A stretch of DNA of 41,651 nucleotides from Ruminococcus sp. AM36-2AA (GTDB lineage: Bacteria; Bacillota; Clostridia; Lachnospirales; Lachnospiraceae), in NCBI RefSeq assembly GCF_003461955.1, contig NZ_QTYB01000018.1, positions 22,423 to 64,073 of the forward strand, read 5' to 3'. Numbering within the stretch: the first letter of the stretch is position 1; each line of letters begins with the position of its first letter. Below are positions 1 to 11,487 of this stretch, piece after piece. The notes below the pieces were generated by a model that was not told where the DNA came from, did no database searches, and saw only the letters and a list, made by a program, of their open reading frames with translations. A program made the position numbers and the translations under genes.

Positions 1-40
1 ATAGTGCGCTGAATACCGAAGCATACAGACACAAGTCAAC
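1..40 (+). repeat. Copy of the 47-bp repeat unit seen again near 40985-41028
   Basis: The first 40 bases closely match the last unit of the tandem array near the far end of the window (about 40989-41028). Both contain GAATACCGAAG, ATACAGACA and AGTCAAC in the same order. The window therefore appears to begin inside or at the end of another array of the same family. No coding potential is seen. Confidence 0.6.
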
Positions 41-155
41 AAATAAGAACAACGAATCCCTTGCACTACTTAAAAAAGCCCAAGGGGTGTGCAGAGGGGG
101 CGCGGCTTTGCGGCCCCTTTGCGGTTTTCAAAGTTCCCAAACTTAAACACCCCCC

Positions 156-238
156 CGCGGTCAAGCGGAATATCCCCCACGGTTAAGCAAAACAACTCCC
201 ACACGGCCAAGTGGAAAACAACTCCCCGCGGTCAAGCG
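156..238 (+). repeat. Degenerate tandem repeat of about 22-25 bp, four units, before rsmI
   Basis: Four units sharing the core C(G/A)CGG(T/C)(C/T)AAG lie at 156, 178, 202 and 227. They are separated by AT-rich GGAAAACAACT-like spacers. Read in the rsmI frame they would give a Pro/Lys/Thr-rich peptide with no similarity to RsmI, so they are best treated as untranslated leader. A GC-rich hairpin-forming stretch (about 96-125) precedes them. Confidence 0.6.
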
Positions 239-253
239 AGAAAAGAGGAAAAT

Positions 254-1117
254 ATGAAACAAAACGGAAAACTATACTTATGCGCCACCCCCATAGGAAA
301 CCTCGAAGACATCACCCTTCGAGTCCTAAGAACCCTTCGGGAAGTGGACTTAATCGCTGCGGAAGACACCCGCAACAGTATTAAACTTTTAAATCATTTT
401 GACATAAAAACCCCCATGACCAGTTACCACGAATACAACAAGATCGACAAAGGTCACGTTCTTGTGGAAAAAATGCTCTCAGGCACAAACATTGCGTTGA
501 TCACAGATGCAGGAACTCCAGGTATCTCAGATCCTGGAGAAGAACTTGCAGCTATGTGTTACGAAGCTGGTATTGAGGTGACTTCATTGCCGGGGCCTGC
601 TGCCTGTATTACTGCTCTGACTTTGTCAGGTCTGCATACCAGGCGTTTTGCCTTCGAGGCGTTTCTTCCGGCGGATAAGAAAGAGCGAAAAACGATTCTG
701 GAAGAGCTTTCCAGCGAGACGAGGACTATTATCCTGTATGAGGCGCCTCACAGGCTTGTACGGACCCTTGGCGAGCTCAGAGAGGCACTTGGTAACCGCA
801 GGATGACTCTTTGCAGGGAGCTGACCAAGAAACATGAGACGGCGTTTCGGACGACGATCGATGATCTGATGGATTTTTATAAAGATGAGAAGCCACTGGG
901 TGAGTGTGTCCTTGTGATCGAGGGCAGAAGCCGCAGTGAAATGGAAGCGGAGAAGCGTGCTTCCTGGGAGGAGGTTTCCATTGCGGAGCATGTGGCGATG
1001 TATGAGCAGCAGGGGAATTCCAGAAAGGATGCTATGAAGCTTGCCGCTAGGGATCGTGGTGTTTCCAAGAGGGATATTTATAAGGCTCTGCTGGATGGAG
1101 AGGATTCCAGTGAATGA
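254..1117 (+). CDS. rsmI: 16S rRNA (cytidine-1402-2'-O)-methyltransferase
   Basis: RsmI uses S-adenosylmethionine to 2'-O-methylate C1402 of 16S rRNA in the decoding centre. The 287-residue product is full length for the family (tetrapyrrole-methylase fold). Visible motifs are the N-terminal TPIGNLEDIT, then AEDTRNS, the glycine-rich DAGTPGISDPG and LPGPAACITAL, followed by the C-terminal domain. An open frame runs upstream to position 89, but its 55 extra codons cover a tandem repeat. ATG 254 has GAGGAA just before it and starts exactly where family similarity starts. A terminator follows at 1170. No partner gene is adjacent. Confidence 0.95.
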   Translation: MKQNGKLYLCATPIGNLEDITLRVLRTLREVDLIAAEDTRNSIKLLNHFDIKTPMTSYHEYNKIDKGHVLVEKMLSGTNIALITDAGTPGISDPGEELAAMCYEAGIEVTSLPGPAACITALTLSGLHTRRFAFEAFLPADKKERKTILEELSSETRTIILYEAPHRLVRTLGELREALGNRRMTLCRELTKKHETAFRTTIDDLMDFYKDEKPLGECVLVIEGRSRSEMEAEKRASWEEVSIAEHVAMYEQQGNSRKDAMKLAARDRGVSKRDIYKALLDGEDSSE

Positions 1118-1169
1118 CCGGACGAAAATTGAGGCAGGGAGCATAGGAAACATATTTATAAACAAACGA

Positions 1170-1217
1170 AAAGCTGCATGTTGTGACCCGAGAGCGGGGA
1201 AACATATGCAGCTTTTT
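1170..1217 (+). terminator. Intrinsic terminator after rsmI
   Basis: The stem AAGCTGCAT/ATGCAGCTT encloses a smaller CCCG/CGGG hairpin and is followed by a T run. It ends the rsmI transcript. Confidence 0.85.
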
Positions 1218-1508
1218 TGTGATCTTTGCCTGCAAAAAAAATGCCACGAGGAATATTCCAGTGAACAGTGACATAAAACGTACTGTGCGGATTTTGTCGA
1301 AATGATTTGCTTGCAGTATAGACCATATTGTGGTAAGCTGAGATTATCAAAACTTGAAAGCATATTTTTCTAAAAACAATCTTATTTTTCTATTACATTT
1401 CATATATCAGGCAGAGAGCCTGTCATCTCAGAAAATTCATGCTTTTTTCCATTTTTCAGCAGGAGTTTTCAGATGAGACTCCTTGAAATCAGAACAGAGG
1501 AGTCGTGT
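1218..1508. other. Intergenic region, nothing firmly assigned
   Basis: This AT-rich stretch lies between the rsmI terminator and the next start. A short hairpin GGAGT/ACTCC sits around 1461-1481 just before the start. No convincing promoter, RNA gene or conserved ORF was recognised. Confidence 0.4.
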
Positions 1509-2093
1509 ATGATTGTAAACGAAAACAGAACAAACAGCTCTAAACCAATGCAGTGGCACCCTGCATTTTTTGCTGATATTCAGATAGAACTGGAGGCAGA
1601 GCGGATTTACTATGTATCAGGACCTAAAATTCCAATCCAGGTCATTGTAACACAGCAGTTATCCAAAGAGAAAAATCTGTGGCTGAGAAGTCTGACGGAC
1701 AGAATAAAAGATAAGGAAGATATGAAACGGCTTCTCAATGAATACAGAGAAAAGCAGAAAAATCCTTTATACGAATCAGTTATGCAGATGATCGTAAGGG
1801 CTAATGAAGAAAAATTCAAGGAGGCGGATTGTATGTGCGAAGCGTTAAATCGGATCATACAGGATCAGATTGAAGAGAAGATAAGAAACAGTTTACAGGC
1901 TGGTTATGATGAGGACTATGGAATGGGGATGCAGCAGGGGATGCAACAGGGGATGCAGCAGGGAGAACATAGTATTAACAGTTTGATCCTCTGTCTTGCG
2001 AAATTGGGAAGGACATCTGATATTATAAAATCTGCATCAGATCCGGAATACCAGAAGAGTTTATTAAAGGAATTCGGGCTTTTACAAGAGTAG
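1509..2093 (+). pseudogene. Internally deleted member of a Lachnospiraceae PD-(D/E)XK nuclease-like family
   Basis: The 194-residue reading frame is intact, but it looks like two ends of a longer protein joined in frame. Residues about 15-31 (QWHPAFFADIQIELEAE) are the usual N-terminus of a multicopy Lachnospiraceae family. Residue 32 onward (RIYYVSGPKIPIQVIVTQQLS, then the LWLRSLTD region) is its C-terminal half. The roughly 80-90 residues normally between them, which carry the predicted nuclease core, are missing. The C-terminus has the family's Gln/Gly-Met repeat (MQQG three times). ATG 1509 is preceded by AGAGGA; an in-frame ATG at 1473 is less likely. The family memory is from general knowledge, so the deletion is an inference. 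It is probably non-catalytic. Confidence 0.6.
1925..1960 (+). repeat. Three tandem 12-bp units encoding MQQG repeats
   Basis: GGGGATGCA(G/A)CA occurs three times head to tail in frame. It produces the MQQG-MQQG-MQQG stretch in the overlapping reading frame. Such in-frame units can vary in number by slippage. Confidence 0.85.
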
Positions 2094-2164
2094 CTGAATA
2101 TTTTATACATTTTAAGAGCATATTGTGCTGGACTTTTGGATTGCATTTAATAAGATACTTTTTT

Positions 2165-2207
2165 GCCTGTATTTCCTATGATTTTGCGTGGAAATACAGG
2201 CTTTTTT
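2165..2207 (+). terminator. Intrinsic terminator
   Basis: A perfect 12-bp stem GCCTGTATTTCC/GGAAATACAGGC is followed by TTTTTT. It ends the upstream shortened nuclease-family gene. Confidence 0.9.
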
Positions 2208-2233
2208 GTGCTATAATAAACTCTGTATTCGTA

Positions 2234-4356
<2,123 letters not shown>

Positions 4357-4370
4357 GAGAATAAAGAAGA

Positions 4371-6926
4371 ATGGAAGATAATATTTTTGACAAAGTCCAC
4401 GAAGTGGATTTGGAAAAAACTATGAAAGAATCTTACATCGACTATGCCATGAGTGTTATCGCCTCACGAGCTCTGCCGGATGTAAGAGACGGCCTGAAAC
4501 CGGTACAGCGCCGAGTGCTGTATTCCATGATCGAGCTGAACAATGGTCCTGACAAACCACACAGAAAATGTGCGCGTATTGTCGGTGATACCATGGGTAA
4601 ATATCACCCTCATGGTGACAGTTCCATCTACGGTGCGCTGGTTAATATGGCTCAGGAATGGTCAACAAGATATCCGTTGGTTGACGGACATGGAAACTTT
4701 GGTTCCGTGGATGGTGACGGTGCGGCTGCCATGCGATACACAGAGGCACGTCTCAGCAAGATTTCCATGGAGATGCTTGCAGACATCAACAAAGATACCG
4801 TTGATTTCCAGCCGAACTTTGATGAGACAGAACGTGAGCCGGTTGTACTTCCGGCACGTTTTCCGAATCTGCTGGTAAACGGTACAACAGGTATCGCTGT
4901 AGGTATGGCGACCAATATTCCACCTCATAATCTTCGTGAGACAGTTAATGCCGTTGTTAAGATCATTGATAACATTGTGGAAGAAGACCGCGAGACAGCA
5001 ATGGAAGAACTTCTTGAGATCGTCAAGGGACCGGACTTCCCTACAGGAGCAACCATCCTCGGAACAAGAGGAATCGAGGAAGCTTATCGTACAGGTCGTG
5101 GCAAGATCCGTGTCCGCGCTGTGACAAATATCGAGACTTTGCCCAATGGTAAATCCCGTATCGTAGTCACAGAGCTTCCATACCTTGTAAATAAGGCACG
5201 CCTTATCGAGAAGATCGCAGAGCTTGTCCGTGATAAAAAGATCGATGGAATCACAGACCTGAATGACCATTCCAGCCGTGAAGGTATGCGTATCTGCATC
5301 GATCTCCGTAAAGATGCCAATGCCAATGTGATCCTGAACCTGCTCTACAAACATACACAGCTGCAGGATACTTTTGGCGTGATCATGCTTTCCCTTGTTC
5401 CGAATCATGGAAGCATGGAACCGAAAGTTCTGAACCTGAAAGAGATGCTGGAGTATTATCTGGAACATCAGGAGAATGTTGTTCGCAGAAGAACACAGTA
5501 CGATCTGAATAAAGCCCAGGAGAGAGCCCACATTTTAGAAGGCCTCCTGAAAGCACTTGATAATATCGATGAAGTGATCCGTATCATCCGTGGTTCCCGT
5601 AATGTACAGATCGCGAAACAGGAACTTATTGAGCGTTTTGAGCTGACAGACGTTCAGGCTCAGGCAATCGTGGATATGCGTCTCCGTGCACTGACAGGTC
5701 TGGAAAGAGAGAAGCTGGAAGCCGAGTATGCAGAGCTTATGGAGAAGATCCGCAAGTTCCAGGCAATCCTCGCTGACCGTAAGCTTCTTCTCCGTGTGAT
5801 CCGCGAGGAGATCCTCGCTGTTGCAGAAAAATACGGCGATGACAGAAAGACTTCCATCGGATACGATGTATACGATATTTCCACAGAGGATCTGATCCCG
5901 AGAGAGAATACCGTGATCGCAATGACCAAGCTTGGTTACATCAAGCGTATGACGGTTGATAACTTCCGCAGTCAGAACCGTGGCGGCAGAGGAATCAAGG
6001 GTATGCAGACCATTGAGGACGATTATATTGAAGAGCTGTTGATGACTACAACCCATCATTATCTCATGTTCTTTACCAATACCGGACGTGTATACAGACT
6101 GAAGGCATATGAGATTCCGGAGGCCGGCCGTACAGCCAGAGGAACTGCGATCATCAACCTGCTGCAGCTTGCACCGGGAGAAAAGATCACAGCTGTGATC
6201 CCGCTCCGCAAATATGAAGAGGGTCATTATCTGATGATGGCAACCAAGAAAGGTCTTGTGAAGAAAACTCCGATCAGAGATTACGAGAATGTACGTAAGA
6301 CAGGCCTTACAGCGATTGTTCTCCGTGACGATGATGAGCTTATCGAGGTTAAAGCTACCGATAATAACAAAGATATCATTCTTGTGACCAAGGACGGACA
6401 GTGCATCCGTTTTAAAGAGACTGATGTCCGCAGCACAGGCCGTGCATCCATGGGTGTAAGAGGTATGAATCTTACAGATGGTGATGAAGTTGTTGCTATG
6501 CAGCTGAATACCCAGGGGGATTATCTGCTGGTAGTTTCTGAGAACGGAATGGGCAAACGTACAGCAATGAGTGAGTTTGTTGTCCAGAACCGTGGCGGTA
6601 AAGGTGTGAAGTGCTACAAGATCACCGAGAAGACCGGAAACGTTGTCGGAGCCAAGGCTGTGAACGAAGAGAACGAGATCATGATGATCACAACAGAAGG
6701 TATCATCATCCGTCTGCAGTGTGCAGATATCTCAGTTCTTGGAAGGATCACTTCCGGTGTGAAGATGATCAATCTTACAGATGGTGTAACGGTTGCAAGC
6801 ATCGCCAAGGTAAGAGATAAAGATCCGGAAGTGGAGGTAAATTCCGAAAAAGCTGACGGAGAGACCAACGATAACGAGGAAGAAATATCCGCAGATGAAA
6901 CTGTCACAGGCAGTGAAGAAGAATAA
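4371..6926 (+). CDS. gyrA: DNA gyrase subunit A
   Basis: This is the DNA-cleaving subunit of gyrase. The 851-residue product has the winged-helix breakage-reunion domain with the catalytic tyrosine at Y123 (in AMRYTEARL). A coiled-coil gate follows, then a C-terminal beta-pinwheel with the GyrA box [10 protein letters not shown] near residue 540, which marks gyrase rather than topoisomerase IV. The final 30 residues are acidic and low in complexity. In the quinolone region (residues 81-88, HGDSSIYG) the serine usually linked to drug binding is present (S84). Position 88, which is acidic in many species, is glycine. It follows gyrB by 14 nt and precedes a small membrane protein by 15 nt. Confidence 0.98.
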   Translation: MEDNIFDKVHEVDLEKTMKESYIDYAMSVIASRALPDVRDGLKPVQRRVLYSMIELNNGPDKPHRKCARIVGDTMGKYHPHGDSSIYGALVNMAQEWSTRYPLVDGHGNFGSVDGDGAAAMRYTEARLSKISMEMLADINKDTVDFQPNFDETEREPVVLPARFPNLLVNGTTGIAVGMATNIPPHNLRETVNAVVKIIDNIVEEDRETAMEELLEIVKGPDFPTGATILGTRGIEEAYRTGRGKIRVRAVTNIETLPNGKSRIVVTELPYLVNKARLIEKIAELVRDKKIDGITDLNDHSSREGMRICIDLRKDANANVILNLLYKHTQLQDTFGVIMLSLVPNHGSMEPKVLNLKEMLEYYLEHQENVVRRRTQYDLNKAQERAHILEGLLKALDNIDEVIRIIRGSRNVQIAKQELIERFELTDVQAQAIVDMRLRALTGLEREKLEAEYAELMEKIRKFQAILADRKLLLRVIREEILAVAEKYGDDRKTSIGYDVYDISTEDLIPRENTVIAMTKLGYIKRMTVDNFRSQNRGGRGIKGMQTIEDDYIEELLMTTTHHYLMFFTNTGRVYRLKAYEIPEAGRTARGTAIINLLQLAPGEKITAVIPLRKYEEGHYLMMATKKGLVKKTPIRDYENVRKTGLTAIVLRDDDELIEVKATDNNKDIILVTKDGQCIRFKETDVRSTGRASMGVRGMNLTDGDEVVAMQLNTQGDYLLVVSENGMGKRTAMSEFVVQNRGGKGVKCYKITEKTGNVVGAKAVNEENEIMMITTEGIIIRLQCADISVLGRITSGVKMINLTDGVTVASIAKVRDKDPEVEVNSEKADGETNDNEEEISADETVTGSEEE

Positions 6927-6941
6927 GGTCGAGGATAAGTC

Positions 6942-7571
6942 ATGACGACGACAAAAAAGAAACGCAGAAAAAAATCTGTGAAAAAACTGAAATATTCCAA
7001 CAAAAAACTGAATTTTGTCCATGTGGCGACACTGGCAGGAGTTATTCTGATACTGCTGGTGATCATCCTGGTAGCCAGAGGCTGTGGGGGGATCAGCCAC
7101 AGAACCCCGGAGGGGCTTGTGGAAAGTTATATCAAGGCTGCGGTAGAAGGCAAGGACAAAAAAATGCAGGAATGTTATGGTGCGGATAAGATTTCTGATG
7201 AGGCAAAAACAGAGATTTCATCCACGGTCAAATATTTCCAGGCTCATGGAGCAAAGGATGTAAATATTGACAGCTGTGAGGCCATTTCTGAGAGTAAAAA
7301 TTATACGTATGTTTATATCCGCTATAATCTTGTACTGCAGAATGACCAGGAATATCCGTGCATCAGTACTTACCTTGTAAAAGTGCAGGATAAGAAATAT
7401 TATCTGTATTCGCCGGCTGAGATCTCAGATGAGATCAGCCAGCAGGCTGCGGCAGATTATCAGAAATTTATGACCACCAAAACTTATACAGACTATACCA
7501 AGGCTTATGAGGTCTTTCTGAAAAAGAATCCGGGATATGAAGATAAAATCGCAGGGAAACTGAACGGATAA
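6942..7571 (+). CDS. Single-pass membrane protein with extracytoplasmic NTF2-like domain, unknown function
   Basis: The 209-residue protein begins with a very basic cytoplasmic stretch (TTTKKKRRKKSVKKLKYSNKK), then one membrane segment (about residues 28-46). The outer part begins HRTPEGLVESYIKAAVEGK, a pattern typical of DUF4878/NTF2-like domains that follow a lipoprotein or membrane anchor. A Cys at the membrane edge (RGCGG) does not form a proper lipobox. It lies 15 nt after gyrA and 21 nt before plsC, so it is probably transcribed with them, but this does not imply a role in supercoiling. No specific function is recognised. Confidence 0.75.
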   Translation: MTTTKKKRRKKSVKKLKYSNKKLNFVHVATLAGVILILLVIILVARGCGGISHRTPEGLVESYIKAAVEGKDKKMQECYGADKISDEAKTEISSTVKYFQAHGAKDVNIDSCEAISESKNYTYVYIRYNLVLQNDQEYPCISTYLVKVQDKKYYLYSPAEISDEISQQAAADYQKFMTTKTYTDYTKAYEVFLKKNPGYEDKIAGKLNG

Positions 7572-7592
7572 AACAGGCAGGAGGACATAAGA

Positions 7593-8306
7593 ATGAAGCG
7601 AATTTTGCTGATGGTGATCAGGAATCTGATCTTTGTTCCCTACTGGTGGATCAAACTTTGCTGGTATGCGGCGCATACCGACGATTATCCTGAAGCAGAG
7701 AAATATGCATTCCTGAGACATGTGGATGATCATGCCATCAAAGGTGGAAATATCCATATTGATGTGCATGGGCAGGAAAATATCCCCAAAGAAAACGGAT
7801 TTATGTTTTTTCCGAATCACCAGGGACTGTTTGATGTACTGGCGATCATTAAAGCCTGCCCGGTTCCTTTTTCTGTAGTAGCTAAGAAAGAAGTGGGAGA
7901 TATTCCATTCCTGAAGCAGGTTTTTGCCTGCATGAAGGCTTTTATCATTGACAGAGAGGACCTGAAGCAGTCCATGCAGGTCATTGTCAATGTGATCCGC
8001 GAGGTAAGGGCAGGTCGCAATTATCTGATCTTTGCGGAAGGAACCAGAAGTAAGAACGGAAATCACCCGGGAACATTCAAGGGCGGCAGTTTTAAGACTG
8101 CGACAAAGACAAAATGTCCGATCGTTCCTGTTGCGCTGATCGATTCTTTTAAAGCTTTTGATACCGGTTCCACAGAGAGGATCACTGTACAGGTGCATAT
8201 CCTTCCTCCGATGTATTATGAGGAATACAAAGATATGCATACCACAGAGCTCGCAGAAGAAGTAAAGAGACGGATCGAGAAAGTGATCGAAGAGAATACT
8301 ATATAA
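7593..8306 (+). CDS. plsC: 1-acyl-sn-glycerol-3-phosphate acyltransferase
   Basis: It transfers an acyl chain to lysophosphatidic acid, making phosphatidic acid at the inner face of the membrane. The 237-residue product carries the family signatures: the catalytic NHQGLFD (N75-H76 to D81, the HX4D motif), a middle block around FLKQVFACMKAFIIDRED, and EGTRSK (E149-R152) for glycerol-phosphate binding, followed by VPVALID. An N-terminal hydrophobic stretch probably attaches it to the membrane. GGAGG stands before the ATG, and the gene ends in a terminator at 8318. It is the last gene of the gyr-linked group. Confidence 0.92.
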   Translation: MKRILLMVIRNLIFVPYWWIKLCWYAAHTDDYPEAEKYAFLRHVDDHAIKGGNIHIDVHGQENIPKENGFMFFPNHQGLFDVLAIIKACPVPFSVVAKKEVGDIPFLKQVFACMKAFIIDREDLKQSMQVIVNVIREVRAGRNYLIFAEGTRSKNGNHPGTFKGGSFKTATKTKCPIVPVALIDSFKAFDTGSTERITVQVHILPPMYYEEYKDMHTTELAEEVKRRIEKVIEENTI

Positions 8307-8317
8307 AAACAGAAAAG

Positions 8318-8360
8318 GCTCTGATGAAGTTTAAATAAAAACATCATCGGAGCTTTTTTT
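8318..8360 (+). terminator. Intrinsic terminator after plsC
   Basis: The stem GCTCTGATGA/TCATCGGAGC (one wobble pair) is followed by seven T. It closes the gyrB-gyrA-plsC group. Confidence 0.9.
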
Positions 8361-8487
8361 GATATGTATATTGCACAAAAACGAAACGTTTTATTTGTGA
8401 ATTGTTAAGCGTATACAACTAAAACATTTGATGGTAACATATAAACACCTGTTAAATATGAATAAAAACACAAAAGAGGACTGTGAA

Positions 8488-9954
8488 ATGAAAAAAGAAG
8501 AATATCTTTCCCTGATCGATGAAGTGATCGCACAGGGACCATATACCGATACGTGGGATTCTCTCTGTGAGCATCCTACTCCGAAGTGGTATGCAAGAGA
8601 TAAGTTTGGAATTTTTATTCACTGGGGTGTATATAGTGTTCCGGCATTTGGAAACGAGTGGTATCCCAGAAATATGTATGTGAAAGGCTCCAAAGAAAAT
8701 CTGCATCATATAGAGAAATATGGAACTCTGGATAAATTCGGATATAAAGATTTTATTCCGCAGTTTAAGGCAGAAAAATTTGATCCAAAAGAATGGGCAG
8801 CACTTTTTAAAGAGGCAGGAGCGAAATTCGTAGTTCCGGTTGCAGAACACCACGATGGATTTCAGATGTACGCCAGTGACCTCTGCCGCTGGAATGCTGC
8901 TGAGATGGGACCGAAGCGTGATATCCTGGGAGAGCTGAAGACAGAAGTTGAAAAAGAAGGCATGGTTCTGGGAGCTTCTTCTCACAGAGCGGAGCATTAC
9001 TGGTTCTTTAACGGAGGACGTCAGATCCCGGAGGCAGATGTCAATGATCCGGAATATGCGGATCTTTACGGACCGGTAGCAGGAATCACCCGGGATATGA
9101 GTGATATCTATGACAATCCGCCATCGGAAGAGCATATGCAGGACTGGCTTGTACGTACCTGCGAGATCGTAGATAAATATCATCCATCTATCGTATATTT
9201 TGACTGGTGGATCCAGCAGTATGCATGGAAACCGTATCTTCGTAAATTTGCGGCATATTATTACAACCGTTCTGCTCAGTGGGGAAAAGAAACTGCTATT
9301 GATGCAAAATTTGACGCATATGTTTACGGCAGTGCGGTCAATGATCTGGAGAGAGGTCAGTTAGACCATATCACACCGGATCTCTGGCAGAACGATACTT
9401 CTGTAGCGAAGAATTCCTGGGGCTATACCATCGGAAATGATTACAAGAAACCTTCAGATGTAGTTCTGGATCTGATCGATGTAGTCAGCAAAAATGGCGC
9501 ACTTCTTCTCAATATCGGACCGAAGCCGGATGGCACGATTCCGGAAGAAGATGCACATATCCTGAGAGAAATGGGAAAATGGCTGAAAGTAAACGGAGAG
9601 GCAATTTACGGAACCAGATACTGGAAAGTATTTGGAGAGGGTCCGACGGTGGTTCCGGAAGGCCATTTCACAGATACTTATGACAAGCATTTTACTTCTG
9701 AGGATATTCGTTTCACAAGCAAGAGCAACCATATTTACGCAACGGTACTTCACTGGCCGGAAGACGGAGAGATCCATATCAAATCTCTTGGAAATGATAT
9801 GAAACTTTTGAAATCTACGATCAGGGATATTGAGATTCTTGGAACAGATCTGCATCCGTCATATGCAAGAAACAAAGAACTGGATATTTCCTGCGGAAGA
9901 GGAGCGGTTGATGCAGGGGATATGCCGGTGGTACTGAAGATCACGATAGAGTAA
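8488..9954 (+). CDS. Alpha-L-fucosidase, GH29, cytoplasmic (first copy)
   Basis: It is predicted to hydrolyse terminal alpha-L-fucose from oligosaccharides by a retaining mechanism. The 488-residue protein has the GH29 N-terminal signature PKWYARDKFGIFIHWG, then AEHHDGFQMY. The likely nucleophile is Asp239 in VYFDWW, and LLLNIGPKPDGTIPEE closes the barrel. The C-terminal part is a beta-sandwich. There is no signal peptide, so it acts on imported fucosides. ATG 8488 is chosen because AGAGGA precedes it; the in-frame ATGs at 8428 and 8458 lack a site. A related gene follows. No transporter or fucose catabolic gene is adjacent, so the natural substrate is open. A GAAACGTTTT site at 8383-8392 may be an operator. 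Confidence 0.9.
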   Translation: MKKEEYLSLIDEVIAQGPYTDTWDSLCEHPTPKWYARDKFGIFIHWGVYSVPAFGNEWYPRNMYVKGSKENLHHIEKYGTLDKFGYKDFIPQFKAEKFDPKEWAALFKEAGAKFVVPVAEHHDGFQMYASDLCRWNAAEMGPKRDILGELKTEVEKEGMVLGASSHRAEHYWFFNGGRQIPEADVNDPEYADLYGPVAGITRDMSDIYDNPPSEEHMQDWLVRTCEIVDKYHPSIVYFDWWIQQYAWKPYLRKFAAYYYNRSAQWGKETAIDAKFDAYVYGSAVNDLERGQLDHITPDLWQNDTSVAKNSWGYTIGNDYKKPSDVVLDLIDVVSKNGALLLNIGPKPDGTIPEEDAHILREMGKWLKVNGEAIYGTRYWKVFGEGPTVVPEGHFTDTYDKHFTSEDIRFTSKSNHIYATVLHWPEDGEIHIKSLGNDMKLLKSTIRDIEILGTDLHPSYARNKELDISCGRGAVDAGDMPVVLKITIE

Positions 9955-10060
9955 ATTATCGGAGAATAAACGGGGGATACTGTCGGAACTGTTCCGGCAG
10001 AAAAATACAGGAAAATCAGCAAAAACTTATGTATAACAGAAAGGTTATGGGGATTACACT

Positions 10061-11383
10061 ATGGGAAACAAAAGATACACAGGAAACTGGAACTCTGTAA
10101 ATACACATACCGTTCCAAAATGGTATGAGGACTGTAAATTCGGAATTTTTATTCACTGGGGAATTTATTCTGTACCGGCTTTTGCGCCACATACATGGGA
10201 ACTGGGAGAAGTTGATTCCAAAGAGTGGTTTGCGGATAATCCTTACGCAGAGTGGTATTATAATTCTCTGAACATAGGAAAAGGCCCGACATATGAGCAT
10301 CATATGGAAAAATACGGAAAAGATTTCAAATATGAAGATTTTATTCCTATGTGGAAAGCTGAAAACTGGGATCCGAAACAGTGGGCAGAGATTTTTAAAG
10401 AAGCAGGTGCAGAGTATGTTGTTCTGACAACCAAGCATCATGATGGATTCTGCCTGTTCCCGAGTAAGTATACACACTTTAACTCTGTGGAAATGGGACC
10501 GAAGAGAAATATCACCGGTGAGCTGACAGAGGCTGTCCGGGATGCAGGTATCCGTATGGGGCTGTATTATTCAGGACTGATTGACTGGCAGTATGCAAAT
10601 GATCCTATTTTTGAGGATGATGATCTGTTTGGAACAGCTAGCCCGACATTTGCATATGCAGATTATTCATACAACCAGATGAATGAACTGGTAGATGATT
10701 ATGCACCAAGCGTTTTCTGGAACGATATCGGATGGCCGAAACAGAGCGAAGAGATGATGCCGTATTTCCTGGCACATTATTATAACAAAGTGCCGGAAGG
10801 TGTAGTAAACGACCGTTTCAATGACCGTTACCATGACTTCCTTACCAAGGAGTACAAATCCGGTTCTGTGAATCGAAAAGAGAAATGGGAAATGTGCCGT
10901 GGAATGGGATTATCCTTCGGTTATAATGCCAATGAAGGTGATGACAAACTGATTTCTGTTCCGGATCTAATTTCACTTCTGGTAGGAACTGTTGCAAACA
11001 ATGGAAACCTGCTTCTGAACATCGGACCAAAAGCAGACGGAACAATTCCGGAAGAACAGGTAAAGAGGCTGAAGATTCTTGGCGCATGGCTGAAAGTTAA
11101 CCATGATGGTATTTATGGCACACGCTGCAGCGACCGCGAATCTGAGATGCTGGAGAATGGAATTGAGCTGCATTATACACAGAAAGAGGGAAATCTCAAT
11201 GTGTTTGCAGATCATCTGAAAGAGGGAGCGAATGAGTTCCTGATCAAAGGTTATCATGGACAGCTGAGATCTTTTGATCCGGCAGTTAAAGTAGAAACTG
11301 AGGATACAGAAGAGGGACTTCTGGTGAAGATTCCTGAGTATAAAGAAGATATGTATGTGGTTGGATTAACAAATAAATTTTAA
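10061..11383 (+). CDS. Alpha-L-fucosidase, GH29, cytoplasmic (second copy)
   Basis: This 440-residue paralogue of the preceding gene has the same architecture: PKWYEDCKFGIFIHWG at the start, TTKHHDGFCLF, a nucleophile candidate Asp222 in the classical WNDIGWP context, and LLLNIGPKADGTIPEE. It is about 50 residues shorter. Its nucleophile motif is closer to textbook GH29 than that of the first copy (FDWW), so the two may prefer different linkages. No signal peptide is present. It lies 106 nt after the first copy with its own ribosome site. It is followed by a dispersed repeat and a weak hairpin terminator. Confidence 0.92.
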   Translation: MGNKRYTGNWNSVNTHTVPKWYEDCKFGIFIHWGIYSVPAFAPHTWELGEVDSKEWFADNPYAEWYYNSLNIGKGPTYEHHMEKYGKDFKYEDFIPMWKAENWDPKQWAEIFKEAGAEYVVLTTKHHDGFCLFPSKYTHFNSVEMGPKRNITGELTEAVRDAGIRMGLYYSGLIDWQYANDPIFEDDDLFGTASPTFAYADYSYNQMNELVDDYAPSVFWNDIGWPKQSEEMMPYFLAHYYNKVPEGVVNDRFNDRYHDFLTKEYKSGSVNRKEKWEMCRGMGLSFGYNANEGDDKLISVPDLISLLVGTVANNGNLLLNIGPKADGTIPEEQVKRLKILGAWLKVNHDGIYGTRCSDRESEMLENGIELHYTQKEGNLNVFADHLKEGANEFLIKGYHGQLRSFDPAVKVETEDTEEGLLVKIPEYKEDMYVVGLTNKF

Positions 11384-11384
11384 C

Positions 11385-11408
11385 CGAATGCGGATTGCCA
11401 ATATCCGC
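11385..11408 (+). repeat. Dispersed intergenic palindromic repeat, copy A
   Basis: It contains GAATGCGGATTGCCAATA followed by TCCGC. The arms GCGGAT/ATCCGC form a small hairpin. Related copies lie at about 12791-12810 (inverted), 19170-19190 and 19235-19255 (inside a tandem array) and 31741-31766. It sits right after the second fucosidase. Confidence 0.65.
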
Positions 11409-11424
11409 TTGACATGAGCAGAGA

Positions 11425-11445
11425 GGACCGGATGTATGCCGGTCC
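11425..11445 (+). terminator. Hairpin, probable weak terminator
   Basis: A perfect 7-bp stem GGACCGG/CCGGTCC with a 7-nt loop is followed only by a short pyrimidine run (TTCT). Read-through is possible. Confidence 0.5.
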
Positions 11446-11487
11446 TTCTGTGATATAGCTGATTGTTTTTTTTAGGGAGGAAGCTAT

